Source: Bacillota bacterium
GTDB taxonomy: Bacteria > Bacillota > Sulfobacillia > Sulfobacillales > Sulfobacillaceae
NCBI GenBank assembly: GCA_026627065.1
Contig: JAPNUO010000002.1
Span: 434,001-498,000 of the forward strand
DNA: 64,000 nt
Reading direction: 5' to 3'
In this document: in pieces, positions 8,885-18,039 of the stretch
Layout: every line of letters starts with the position of its first letter
How positions within the stretch are numbered: the stretch's first letter is position 1
Made by a program: the position numbers and the translations under genes
Notes under the pieces: model-generated
What the model saw: the letters and a program-made list of their open reading frames with translations, nothing else
Told to the model about the DNA's origin: nothing
The model's database searches: none

Positions 8885-10287
8885 CGGTGCAAACAAAGGC
8901 AAAATGGGCTGTCTCGAGCAGTGCCGCACTGTTGTTGGTAAGTGCGCTGGGAGCCTTTCAGGGAAGCGTCGCGCAGGCCGCCGGAAAGACAGTCATTACC
9001 GTGGCCTACGAATTCTCGCCGGGATCCACCACCAATCCCATCGGAACCTTTCTCAACAAAATGGCCAAAGAGTTCGAGGCCACGCACCCCAATGTGATTG
9101 TAAAACCCCAAGAAATCATTGCGGATGAAGGCGCGTATTACACCAAACTGGATCTGGAGGAACAGTCGCCGGCCACGGCGCCGAATGTTGTCATGCAGGA
9201 CACCTTCTTAATCTCCTCAAGCGAGCAGGCGGGTTATTTGACGAATTTGACCCCTTATGTCGACAAATGGTCGCAGTGGAAGGAATTCTATCCCGCATTT
9301 CAAAAGATCACCGAATATGACGGTAAGATCTGGGGGATTTCCAACGGCACCGATGACCGCTATCTCTGGTACAACAAAGTGCTATTCAAGAAAGCGGGAT
9401 TGCCGGTGCCGTGGCACCCGAAGAACTGGGCACAGGTATTAGCGGCAGCCCGTACCATCAAAAAGAAGTTGCCTAAGGTCATTCCGATGAACGTCTACTC
9501 CGGGGTGCCCATGGACGAAGCAGCCACCATGCAAGGGTTTGAGATGCTTCTGTACGGCACCGGCTATACGCTTTACGACTATCACGACAACAAGTGGGTT
9601 GTAAAGAGCCCAGGCTTTTTACACTCACTGCAGTTCATCCAAACCCTGTATCGCACCGGGTTAGGCCCGTCCTTAGGTCAGGCGCTTAACTCCGACATGG
9701 GGACGGTAGTCGCCGATACCTTGCTGCCAAAGTCGGAATTAGCCATCGACCTGGATGGGATGTGGCTTCCGGGATCGTGGGACGTGAAGGGCTCAAGCTC
9801 ATATTGGCCGCAATGGTCCAAAGTCTTGGGATGGACTCCCATGCCCACCGAGAATGGACAAGCACCCGGCTTAGACACCTTGTCGGGAGGGTGGTCCTGG
9901 GCGATTAGCGCGAAGTCGGCCAACAAGAACCTGTCCTGGCAGCTAATTGAGTTAATGACGGACAAGCAAAACATGGCACTGTACGATCATCTGGTCGTCA
10001 ATCTGTCACCGCGCATGGATTCGGCGACGCTGCCGATCTACAAGAGTACGGCGGCCAACTACGCGTTTTCGACGAGTCTGCTTCCCCACACGTTTTTCCG
10101 TCCGGCCTTTCCCGCTTACGCGAAGATTTCCGTCCAGATTGACACGGCCATGGAAAATGTGATGACAGGACAGATGACGCCCCAGCAGGCGATGAATGCC
10201 TATGCCCAGGCTGTGACCCGCATTGTGGGGGCTGCGCACGTGGAAGCCCTCAACCATCCCGAGACGCCTGCGCAACTGCGTCCTTAG
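8881..10287 (+). CDS. extracellular solute-binding protein of a sugar ABC transporter
   Basis: Family 1 solute-binding protein, 468 residues, that captures the sugar outside the cell and delivers it to the two upstream permeases. The N-terminus is a signal peptide (KAKWAV, hydrophobic core, AQAAG). No Cys lipobox is seen, so signal peptidase I cleavage is predicted rather than a lipoprotein anchor, unusual for a Gram-positive binding protein. A strong SD (GAGGAGGT) lies directly before ATG, within the end of the 23-codon frame. An unusual point is its position as last gene of the operon. A rho-independent terminator follows. Confidence 0.92.
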   Translation: MTVQTKAKWAVSSSAALLLVSALGAFQGSVAQAAGKTVITVAYEFSPGSTTNPIGTFLNKMAKEFEATHPNVIVKPQEIIADEGAYYTKLDLEEQSPATAPNVVMQDTFLISSSEQAGYLTNLTPYVDKWSQWKEFYPAFQKITEYDGKIWGISNGTDDRYLWYNKVLFKKAGLPVPWHPKNWAQVLAAARTIKKKLPKVIPMNVYSGVPMDEAATMQGFEMLLYGTGYTLYDYHDNKWVVKSPGFLHSLQFIQTLYRTGLGPSLGQALNSDMGTVVADTLLPKSELAIDLDGMWLPGSWDVKGSSSYWPQWSKVLGWTPMPTENGQAPGLDTLSGGWSWAISAKSANKNLSWQLIELMTDKQNMALYDHLVVNLSPRMDSATLPIYKSTAANYAFSTSLLPHTFFRPAFPAYAKISVQIDTAMENVMTGQMTPQQAMNAYAQAVTRIVGAAHVEALNHPETPAQLRP

Positions 10288-10318
10288 GGGAACGGGATGA
10301 ACTAGCGGTATGGAGTCG

Positions 10319-10364
10319 CCTTCGCCGTCCGCCAAAACAAGAAAAAGCGGCCGGCGAAGGTTTT
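10319..10364 (+). terminator. rho-independent terminator of the sugar ABC operon
   Basis: Long arms CCTTCGCCGtCCGC (10319-10332) and GCGGcCGGCGAAGG (10347-10360), one mismatch, are followed by TTTT. It is 31 bases after the binding-protein stop. The A-rich loop is about 14 bases. Confidence 0.8.
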
Positions 10365-10394
10365 AACGTGACGATATTTGGTTAGTTACTCAAC

Positions 10395-10407
10395 TTTGCA
10401 AACAAAA
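10395..10407 (+). repeat. candidate left terminal inverted repeat of the IS
   Basis: TTTGCAAACAAAA; its reverse complement recurs at 11865-11877 with one mismatch. Adjacent sequence 10398-10411 also forms a small stem GCAAAC/GTTTGC. Confidence 0.45.
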
Positions 10408-10603
10408 AGTTTGCTCGAATGCCTGATGTAGCAAGGGTTACGGGGTCTTAAGAACTGCGATTGGCGCCCTTTGCGGTAGCGGAACGCGTAGTCGTTCGGG
10501 TGCGGGTCCAGAAACGTTGGAAGAACACCGCAATCTGAGCCTCGTCCAGTTCGAGATCCTCCGCGAGAGTGGCCGCGAACGCGGCCACAATCTGGTTGAT
10601 GAC

Positions 10604-11850
10604 TCACCCGAAGGTGAGATCTTCGAGTTCCTGACAGTGCACAAAAAACAGGTCACTCAGGGTTCGAACATCTTCGGCGGTCCGCGCCTCCAACGCCAGC
10701 CATTGATATCGGATGCAGACGATGATTACATGGGCCATCGTGCCTTCGTAGGAACGCCCTAGGTATTCGCGGGGAATTTCAAGGAGGCTCTTAGCGACCT
10801 TAAAAAACGTCTCGATGGCCCAGCGCTTGCCGTAAATCCGCACGACTTCGTCGTCCGCCACAGACCGATCTGTGCTCCACACGGCGAGCCATTGCTTCGA
10901 CTGCCCGCGTCGATCCCGCCCAAAGACGATGCGCGGCGGGAGCGGACCGGATTCCGTAGCCCGTGTAACCGAGCATGATCCCAGGATGGCACTACGTGCC
11001 ATCCTGGGCCGAATGACTTGCCGGTACAGCTGATTGAGCGTGTACCGGCCGATGCCCGAGCCGTTCACGTCTTCGTAATACACGTTGGGAGACGCTTTGG
11101 CCATCCCAATCACATCGAGTCTGGTGGTCTAGTGGATCTTCGTGACGAGTTTATCAGTCGTAAACCAACGATCGAAGAGGACAAAGCGGGCCGTAAAACC
11201 CGCGGCCAACGCTTTCTGAAGTAACTGCAGAACCAGGGTTGGGGCGGGTTGGTCGACTTCGCGGCGCCGACAGGCGCCGACCGTCCGGCCGTCAATCGTC
11301 GAGGCGTTAGACTGGCGGCGGTTGCGAGGGTCTCGCGACCCCAGTAACGACAGGGCCACGGGTAAGAGGCGCGCCCCGTCGGACCAACCTAGCGCGAGCC
11401 ACCGAAATCCCCACCGAAAGCGCTGCTCCACGTGATCGTACACTTTGGAGAGGAAATCGACGTGGCGACTCCGATGCCGATCAACGAGGGAGTCTCGACA
11501 ATGAAGACCGCATCGCGCGAGGCCGAAAACCGATGCACCCATTGCGTGGTGCGCACGCTTAACGCCAAGAGCACGCGGCGCCAGTTGATGTGCGGACTCT
11601 TCAAAAAGGCGTACACGGTACTCTTTTCGATAGGCAAAACCTTACCGTGTTGGGCGCGAGCCTCCTCAAACCACCTCCAGAAGTTCCGCTCGGTGCAGAT
11701 GAGTGCGACCAGAAACTGTAGCAGCGCGGTGCCAGGAATCCCTACCGTATGAAAACGCACCCCCGTTTGCGCCAGCAAGCGGCCCATGCCAAATTTCCGG
11801 AAAAAGAAGGACAGGGTAGACTTTTCATTGTTCTGTGGTAGCATTACCAT
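10604..11850 (-). pseudogene. IS4-family transposase, disrupted by frameshift and amber codon
   Basis: The gene falls into three readable pieces on the minus strand: 11850 to about 11495 (N-terminal part to IVE), about 11495 to 11129 (DSLVDRHRSR to TKIH), and 11113 to 10604. The first and second are in different frames; the break near 11494-11497 removes the first catalytic Asp region. The second and third are in the same frame, separated by TAG at 11129-11131, consistent with a CAG to TAG change. The DDE core otherwise survives: Asp in FVLFDRWF and the YREK signature in YGKRWAIETFFKVAK. Family usual length is about 400-450 residues, in agreement with the joined pieces. Confidence 0.85.
10980..11008. 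repeat. perfect 13-bp inverted repeat inside the transposase gene
   Basis: Arms 10980-10992 and 10996-11008 are perfectly complementary, with a 3-base loop TAC. It lies inside protein-coding sequence, around the part reading ARSAILG. No T tract follows on either strand, so it does not look like a terminator. Confidence 0.6.
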
Positions 11851-11864
11851 TGCCTTTTTGTGGG

Positions 11865-11877
11865 TTTTGTTGGCAAA
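11865..11877 (-). repeat. candidate right terminal inverted repeat of the IS
   Basis: Inverted partner of 10395-10407 (12 of 13 bases). Just outside it, ATTATA at 11881-11886 gives a TATAAT on the minus strand, which may provide a -10 for the transposase from flanking DNA. Confidence 0.45.
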
Positions 11878-12003
11878 ACAATTATACTAAGAAAGAGGTA
11901 TTTCCGGTCGTTTTTCGCCGTCAAGATTGACAAATAAATTCCCGTAATCGTTGCTGGGTAAGGAATTCACCGCAAATTACGTCTCGGAAGTTGAGGATCA
12001 AAC

Positions 12004-13296
12004 ATGGGGGAAGTTCGCGCGACAAGCCGTCCCAGCAAATCCTATCCGCGGTTGTTCCGTAATCGGTCGTTTCGTTGGGTTTGGGCGGCCGATACTGTCT
12101 CCCGGTTCGGCGATCGGTTTTTTGATCTGGCGATGCTGTGGTTTGTCTACGCCGAAACTCACTCGACGACGGCCACTGCCGGGTTCATGGTGGTGTGGCA
12201 TATCTCCCAAGCCGCCTTTAGCCCGGTGGGCGGCGTCTTCGCCGACCGATGGAATCGCCGCAGCACCCTGATCCTGTCCAACCTGCTTTTGGCTTTGGTG
12301 ACAGCCGTCTGCGGGGCCGTGCTTGGCCTTTTTCGATCCGCCCATCTTGAGGTAATTTATGCCACCTTATTCCTGCTCAACGCGGTATATGCGGTGAGCG
12401 GCCCGACGCGATATGCCTTGACTCCGGTGATTGTGGAGCGCGATCTGGTGGTAACCGCAAACGGGTTCATGACCACGGCGGGCGCAGTTACCGACATGGT
12501 GGCAAACGCCGCGGCGGGCGCAGTGGTGGCCGTCCTGGGCCCGGTCGTGGCGGTGTTCGGTGACGCCTTGTCGTTTGCGCTAGCGGCTGGGTTCTTTGGC
12601 TTGGCCCGCATTCCGGTGCAGTCAAAGCGCGCGGAGAAGTCCAATGTCGGGGCGCCCCAGCCTGGGCGGCTAAAGCGTTTTGGTGCGGAGTTTCGAGAAG
12701 GCGTGATAGCCATCTGGGAATCCCCGCTGTTACGCACGGCCGTAGGCATCGCGATGTTAATCAATGTGCCATCTTATACCATCGTCCTTCTTCCGGCATT
12801 GGTGCATGAACAACTCGGATTGGGCGCGGCCGCCTATGGGGCTGTGCTTACTGCAGAAGCGTTGGGGGGCGGCATCGGAGGGCTCTTAGCGGGACGGTTA
12901 GAGAGTCGGTTCGGGACCGGACGATTCACGGCATTGGGACTAGCAGTTGGAGGGATTGGGCTCGTGATCATGGCCGCCTCGCGGACCTTCTGGCTCACGC
13001 TCGCGAGTGCGGCCGCCAGCGCGCTCGCCATAGCGGCCATGGGCGTCGCATTGGGAAGTTTAATCCAGCTCACGATCCCCGGCGACCAACTAGGGAGGAC
13101 ACATGGGCTAATGGTGCCGGCCAATGCTCTTTTGATTCCTGTTAGCACGTTGGCTGCAGGTTGGGCGAGCCAGCGTTGGGGGGTCGAATGGTTGATGGCA
13201 GCGGCCGGGGGTTGGTTATGGATCCCCGCCCTCCTCGTGCTGATCAATCCATTGTTTCGGAAGGCCAGTATCCAGACATCACGCGTAAACCCGTAA
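12004..13296 (+). CDS. MFS transporter, drug/siderophore-exporter type
   Basis: Major-facilitator-superfamily exporter of 430 residues with about 12 membrane segments, close to the MFS_3/macrolide-efflux style. Visible marks are the N-terminal FRNRSFRWVWAADTVSRFGDRFFDLA and the loop 2-3 motif FADRWNRRSTL. It is strongly similar over its whole length to the convergent pseudogene at 14651-15942. The ATG at 12004 lacks a strong SD; the frame opens shortly upstream. It begins about 130 bases beyond the IS end. Cargo is unknown. Confidence 0.85.
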   Translation: MGEVRATSRPSKSYPRLFRNRSFRWVWAADTVSRFGDRFFDLAMLWFVYAETHSTTATAGFMVVWHISQAAFSPVGGVFADRWNRRSTLILSNLLLALVTAVCGAVLGLFRSAHLEVIYATLFLLNAVYAVSGPTRYALTPVIVERDLVVTANGFMTTAGAVTDMVANAAAGAVVAVLGPVVAVFGDALSFALAAGFFGLARIPVQSKRAEKSNVGAPQPGRLKRFGAEFREGVIAIWESPLLRTAVGIAMLINVPSYTIVLLPALVHEQLGLGAAAYGAVLTAEALGGGIGGLLAGRLESRFGTGRFTALGLAVGGIGLVIMAASRTFWLTLASAAASALAIAAMGVALGSLIQLTIPGDQLGRTHGLMVPANALLIPVSTLAAGWASQRWGVEWLMAAAGGWLWIPALLVLINPLFRKASIQTSRVNP

Positions 13297-14650
13297 ATCT
13301 CGCGGGCCATGAAGTCCTAGCCAAGGACGATGGCAGGCTTGTTTCGAGCGAGCACAAAGCGCTCCGGTAAACCAAGATTGGCATTAGACGCACGTGACCG
13401 CCCCATGAATCGCTATCACGTCCAAAGTTATGTGTGTGGGTATGATGGGAGTCAAGCCCCGGGTTCCATGACCACTCGGCAGGAACTGCCGTGCTCCTGA
13501 ATCCTCGGTCAGATTCGCGGAGGTCGTGCGATGTCGCTCGGCGGAGAGCTTCGGGTTTTCCAGGGACGTGCGCCACGGCGTACGGACTCGCTTGTTCCGG
13601 AATTTACACGTATCGTGAGAGTCAAGACCCGGGCTGAAAAATTCTTGTCCCGGGCCGGGCTTGAATCGACGATTGGATGGAGAAGAGCACGGTATTTCGC
13701 AAGAAGAATGATATTTCACGGGGTTGCTATATCATATAACTAAAGGGACTCTCTAAGCCGAGTTTTTACTGGCATTGGTCTATGCATGCGCTTTCGATCT
13801 TCCAGATTGTCAGGTGCTGTCAGCGCCAACAGTCCTGATCAACGTCCCAAAAATAACGCGCTGTGTTTGGCCCACAACCGGGTAACATGGCCCTGGTTCG
13901 TCGCCGTTCTTGCTCGAAGGTGCGATCCCAAAGCTTGGCGTTGCAGACGTACTGGCGACAAGCAGTAGGTGCCCGAAGAGGTTGAAGACTGCCTCCAAAT
14001 CATCTTTCCCTGAACCTCCGCACAGCCTGATGATCGTTGCCCAGTGTCACGGCTTCCCGGACTTAGGCGAGGTGTACTATGCTCACGTTGCTAGGTTGGT
14101 GTTGTGTCCGAGGTTGTGCGCCCGGCAATCCCCGCACCGGATGGCGAATTCACAACATCTCGGTCGTCTCGCTCACCTGAGATTTCGTATCAAACCGAAT
14201 CCCCGTGGCTTCGGCAATGTCCTCTTCAGTCACACGAAATGAGTGCATACCGTTTCGTGACGAAGTGTTGGAGAACGTGCTGGTACCCGTGAGAAACGGC
14301 AGTAATCTGGATTGAAAAGGTTCCACGGGCAACTGGGCTTGCATCCCTGGCCGTTGGGAGACTATCGCAGAATCTAAACCGAGTTCACGAGCTATGATTT
14401 CTTGATAAACGTTTGTGGGTACCATTCCGTCTTTTGGGATTGAGAAGTTGAGGTTCCAAAGTTTGTGGACGAACTTAAGTGGGCTGTGTGATTTCCGCAG
14501 GAACCAGTCTAGCGATCGTTGATACCCTGAGTCGACATCTAATGTTTCTTTCTAGGCCTTGTGCAAAGAACTAAGGAGAAGCATGTTGCTCAGGAAGTTG
14601 ATTTTATAGGGCCAATGTACGTCTTCCTAACAACATTTATAGTTCTGAAA
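13297..14650. other. gene-poor stretch between two convergent MFS paralogues
   Basis: About 1.35 kb without a confident gene. Short frames on both strands (for example 13384-13719 and 14150-14425, minus) show no recognisable domain or good SD. Two imperfect direct repeats with core GAGTCAAG-n-CCCGGG occur near 13450 and 13618, and AT-rich sequence with TATATCATATAAC lies at about 13727-13740. The pattern suggests decayed DNA, perhaps from past insertions. Confidence 0.5.
14150..14425 (-). CDS. hypothetical short frame, possible gene remnant
   Basis: A 91-codon frame whose C-terminal half (RVTEEDIAEATGIRFD) looks protein-like, with acidic helices, but which has no SD and no known family. It lies in otherwise degraded sequence and may be the tail of an older gene. 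Low confidence. Confidence 0.2.
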   Translation of the reverse strand: MVPTNVYQEIIARELGLDSAIVSQRPGMQAQLPVEPFQSRLLPFLTGTSTFSNTSSRNGMHSFRVTEEDIAEATGIRFDTKSQVSETTEML

Positions 14651-15942
14651 TTAGGCCGAAGACTCAGGAGAGGATGTAATGCGAGATCGACGCAGGGTCG
14701 GCAGTCCTAAAACCAGTAAGGCGGGAATCCATAACCATAGACCTCCCGCCGTAAAGATGGGTGCTGCGTGGAATCGTTGGGCTGCCCATCCCGCTAGTAG
14801 AGAGGTTAGGGGCAGCAGTACAGTATTTAAAGGTATCATCAGTGCGCGCGCTTTGCCCATGTGTTCTCCAGGGACGGTTAGTTGAATCAGTGTCATAAGG
14901 GTGACGCCAATAAGCCCGCTAGTGCATCCGACGATTCCCGACGCGACGAGCATGACCCACAGATAATGCGTTTGACCCATGGTGACAACACTCGCTCCAC
15001 TGAGGGTTAACGCTATAGCGGTGACATAACCAGGGCGGCGGAGATGTTGACTCAAGCGAGAGGCCAAGAGAATACCAGCAACGCCACTACCCACAGCTTG
15101 AGCCGCTAACACGGCACCGTAGGCAACAGCGCCCATATGCAGCTGTTGCTGGACTAGGGCAGGCAAGAGAATCATAAAAAAAGATGATGCGTTGACAAGC
15201 ATAAGGATCCCTATGACTGATCGCAAAAGGGCTGACGACCATAATACCTGGAGCCCTTGTCCAACTTCGCGTCGAAATGTCTGCCACCGTTCCTGCCAAT
15301 TGAGGTTTGTCGTCGCCCGAAAAGTATTGGAGGAGGTGACAATGCGGGGTATACGGCCGATAGCTAACAATACGGCTGCCAAAAGAATGAAGCCATATCT
15401 ACTAAGAAGGCAAAGACGGCTCCTAGTGCAGCGACTGCTTCACCTGCCAGCCCGTTGGCTACGATTGTGTTGACAGAGCTAGTTATACTCATCATTCCGT
15501 TGGCGGACATTAATAACTCAGGATCCAACAGTTGCGGTGTTAGGGCAAAACGAGCTGGCCCGCTTATTGCGTAAAGGGCATTAAACGCTATTACTGTGCC
15601 GTATAAAATGTCGACGTGGACTCCAGGACGGGCAAAAGCGGCAATTCCTGCGCTGCACAGGCCCACAATGGCTCCCAAAGCGACGTAGGCGATGAACAAA
15701 ATCTGTCCACGATGAGGGCGATCTGCAAAGACACTCAGGGGTGCAAAGAGGGTTTGAGCCAAAATTTCTACAACGAGTAAAGACGCGGTGGCAAGCGTGG
15801 AATGAGTTTGGGTGTAGATGAGCCATAAGGCGGCCAGGTCGAAAAAGCGGTCGCCCAATGCAGAGACGACATCACTTGCCCAGAGTAAGACGAAAGTTCG
15901 ATTGCCTAATATACGACGATGACTTGAAATAAACATCTTCAT
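14651..15942 (-). pseudogene. MFS transporter paralogue with single-base frameshift
   Basis: A complete MFS exporter sequence is present but split between two frames. The N-terminal part (15942 to about 15380) runs from NRTFVLLWASDVVSALGDRFFD to VDMASFF. The C-terminal part continues as LAAVLLAIGRIPRI to 14651. Restoring one T in the TTTT run (AAAA at 15381-15384 on the plus strand) joins them in register with the intact copy at 12004-13296 (LSFALAAGFFGLARIP). It lies about 100 bases downstream of oppF on the same strand. The break could be a real inactivating change, a slippage-prone site or a sequencing error. Confidence 0.8.
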
Positions 15943-15999
15943 TTTCCTTTTTTAATTTTTAATTACTATCTATATCACCATCTGTCTCTTGCTAGCAGA

Positions 16000-16018
16000 A
16001 AACATAGCATAGCATATA
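16000..16018. promoter_or_regulatory. ATGCTA-type repeat upstream of the MFS pseudogene
   Basis: The region contains CATAGCATAGCATATAG, that is TATGCTATGCTATG read on the minus strand. Its hexamer matches the half-sites ATGCTA/TAGCAT of the oppA promoter palindrome (22168-22188). It may be a second site for the same regulator. Confidence 0.3.
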
Positions 16019-16042
16019 GTAGGAATACGGTTCCGTAGTTGT

Positions 16043-17056
16043 TTAACTTGCTGGCTCGGCGACATCTACCACCAATTCGCGAGGTTCAGCGTGGTGACAA
16101 GCTACCAAGTGATGCGGCGAAGTAGAAGGCAACAAAGAGGGAGCCTTGTTCTTACACAGTTGGTCAGCGAATGGACACCGATTGGCAAAAGAACAACCTT
16201 GCGCCAGATTTTGAGTTGAAATTTCGTAGCGCGATGGTACTACCGTCTGATTACGCGCTTCTACTCCTTCTAGAATGGGAACGGCCGAAATCAGAGATTG
16301 GGTATAGGGATGAAGAGGAGCTCCCAAGATTTCTTCCGTGGGTCCTTGTTCGACAATTTGTCCCAAGTACATTACCGCAATGCTTCCCCCCTGTGCGATA
16401 TAACGCGCGACCCGGAAGTCGTGGGTTATAAACAAGAGGCCTAATTGGCGCTGCCGCGAGATCTCCTTTAAACTGTCCATAATTCCAATGCGTAAAGATA
16501 CATCTACCATCGAAACGGCCTCGTCCGCAATGAGGTATTGGGGCTCCACCGTAAGGGCCCGAGCAATTACCAAACGTTGACGCTGACCTCCTGATAGCTG
16601 GTGAGGATATTTGCCGATGACGTCTTTGGCAGATAAGCCTACCATTTGGAGTAGATTTTCTGCCAGTTCATCGGCCTGACGATTATTAGCTATTCGATGA
16701 TAAGTGATGGGGTCACGCATTAGTCCCCGGATTTTTCGAACAGGGTTTAGTGCAGCGTACGGATCTTGAGGAATAAGCTGGACTAGTCGTGCTAAATGAC
16801 GATGATGCGGCCGCTTGGTGGTAGACATGGACACTCCGTTGTATTGAATCTCTCCTCCGGTCGGAAGGAGATGACCAGCAAGGAGTCGGCCTAACGTGGT
16901 CTTTCCACACCCACTTTCCCCCACTATGGCGAAAAATTCTCCTTTATTCCACGAAAGACTGACGTCGCGCACCGCTTGGACGATACGTCCCGAGGCTGCA
17001 TGAGAGGAAGTGGTCTTGACTAGAAAGGATTTTGAGACATTGATGACTTGAATCAT
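16043..17056 (-). CDS. oppF: ABC transporter ATP-binding protein, OppF type
   Basis: Cytoplasmic ATPase of the Opp/Dpp-family importer, 337 residues. Walker A GESGCGKTT, signature LSGGQRQRL and Walker B ending LIADEAVSMVD are clear, with the C-terminal oligopeptide-type Cys-containing extension (CSFANRCPFADQLC). The Walker B continuation DEAVSMVDVSLR differs from the DEPVSALDVS of typical peptide transporters and is reminiscent of sugar-associated Opp systems. The ATG at 17056 follows an AGGGGAG SD and overlaps the oppD stop in ATGA; a longer start at 17095 is less likely. Confidence 0.9.
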   Translation of the reverse strand: MIQVINVSKSFLVKTTSSHAASGRIVQAVRDVSLSWNKGEFFAIVGESGCGKTTLGRLLAGHLLPTGGEIQYNGVSMSTTKRPHHRHLARLVQLIPQDPYAALNPVRKIRGLMRDPITYHRIANNRQADELAENLLQMVGLSAKDVIGKYPHQLSGGQRQRLVIARALTVEPQYLIADEAVSMVDVSLRIGIMDSLKEISRQRQLGLLFITHDFRVARYIAQGGSIAVMYLGQIVEQGPTEEILGAPLHPYTQSLISAVPILEGVEARNQTVVPSRYEISTQNLAQGCSFANRCPFADQLCKNKAPSLLPSTSPHHLVACHHAEPRELVVDVAEPAS

Positions 17057-18039
17057 AAGACATTCTCCCCTGAATCCGATGCGTACAAATGGCAAGCTAC
17101 GCCAGTTTGACCATGGTCATCGGTTAGTAATCTTGGTGCTTCCTGACGGCAGCGGCTGAACGCTCGTGGGCAACGTTCGTGAAACGCACAACCGTGAGGT
17201 AGGTGCAACAAGTCGGCTGGCTGGCCCCGTAACGCTCGAGTCCGACTTAAATTTCCTCGGAGCGGCGGAATTGACGCTAAAAGGCCTTGGGTGTAAGGGT
17301 GCCGAGGATGCAAAATCACGTCTCGTACGGGGCCAGTTTCAACGATGCGCCCCGCATACATGACGATGATACGATCAACGATTTCAGAAATAACCGAGAT
17401 ATCATGTGTTATGAAGATTAGAGAAAGGTTGTGGGACTTACGGACGTCATTTAAAATGCGCAAGACAGAGGCTTGACTGATAACATCAAGTGCTGTCGTG
17501 GGTTCATCCAATACCACAAGAGAAGGATTCAATAGCAATGCTAAAGCAATGCTAACTCGTTGCTTCATTCCGCCGGATAACTCATGAGGATACGCGTTAA
17601 GTACTCGTTCAGAATCAAGATACATTATTTCGCATAACTGTTTAGCAGAATTCATTGCTTGCTGAAAGTCAATGTCATGGTCTTGAGCAATGTCCAGAAT
17701 TTGTTGACGAATTCTCAATAAGGGATTGAGCGTGTTTTGGGCTGCCTGAAAAACCATGGCAACTTTTTCCCAAAATAGTCGTCGTTGTTGGTCATAAGAC
17801 ATGTCGTATAAATTGTCTTGTCCAAAATAGCGCACCGCTCCCCCCGTAATTTCACCTGGCGGAGGTACGCTGTTAAAAAGCGCGAATGCTATGGTGCTCT
17901 TACCGCTCCCGCTTTCGCCGACAATACCTAGGCTTTCACCAGCTTGAACCCGAAAGCTGACATCAGTTACTGCTGGAACGGACCCGGCCTCCGACGGAAA
18001 TACGACCGACAGATGTTCGACGTTGACGACGTCTGCCAT
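17053..18039 (-). CDS. oppD: ABC transporter ATP-binding protein, OppD type
   Basis: Second ATPase of the Opp importer, 328 residues. Walker A GESGSGKST (about residue 38), signature LSGGMKQRV, Walker B LVVLDEPTTALD and the C-terminal Cys-rich CAFHERCPRAFSRC extension are visible. The ATG has an AGGAGG SD 11 bases upstream, although that lies inside the end of oppC. Stop overlaps the oppF start by 4 bases. Confidence 0.92.
   Translation of the reverse strand: MADVVNVEHLSVVFPSEAGSVPAVTDVSFRVQAGESLGIVGESGSGKSTIAFALFNSVPPPGEITGGAVRYFGQDNLYDMSYDQQRRLFWEKVAMVFQAAQNTLNPLLRIRQQILDIAQDHDIDFQQAMNSAKQLCEIMYLDSERVLNAYPHELSGGMKQRVSIALALLLNPSLVVLDEPTTALDVISQASVLRILNDVRKSHNLSLIFITHDISVISEIVDRIIVMYAGRIVETGPVRDVILHPRHPYTQGLLASIPPLRGNLSRTRALRGQPADLLHLPHGCAFHERCPRAFSRCRQEAPRLLTDDHGQTGVACHLYASDSGENVL

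Larger units (their letters stand above)
10395..11877 (-). mobile_element. decayed IS4-family insertion sequence
   Basis: An element of about 1.48 kb is inferred from a broken IS4-type transposase (minus strand) bounded by candidate terminal inverted repeats: 10395-10407 and 11865-11877, 13 bp with one mismatch. The true ends may lie a few bases outside. No clear target-site duplication is visible. Both lesions in the transposase make autonomous movement unlikely. It separates the sugar ABC operon from an MFS gene. Confidence 0.7.

Noticed and set aside
13384..13719. Real gene on the minus strand in the MFS gap
   Set aside because: No SD, no known domain, and a composition like shadow frames.
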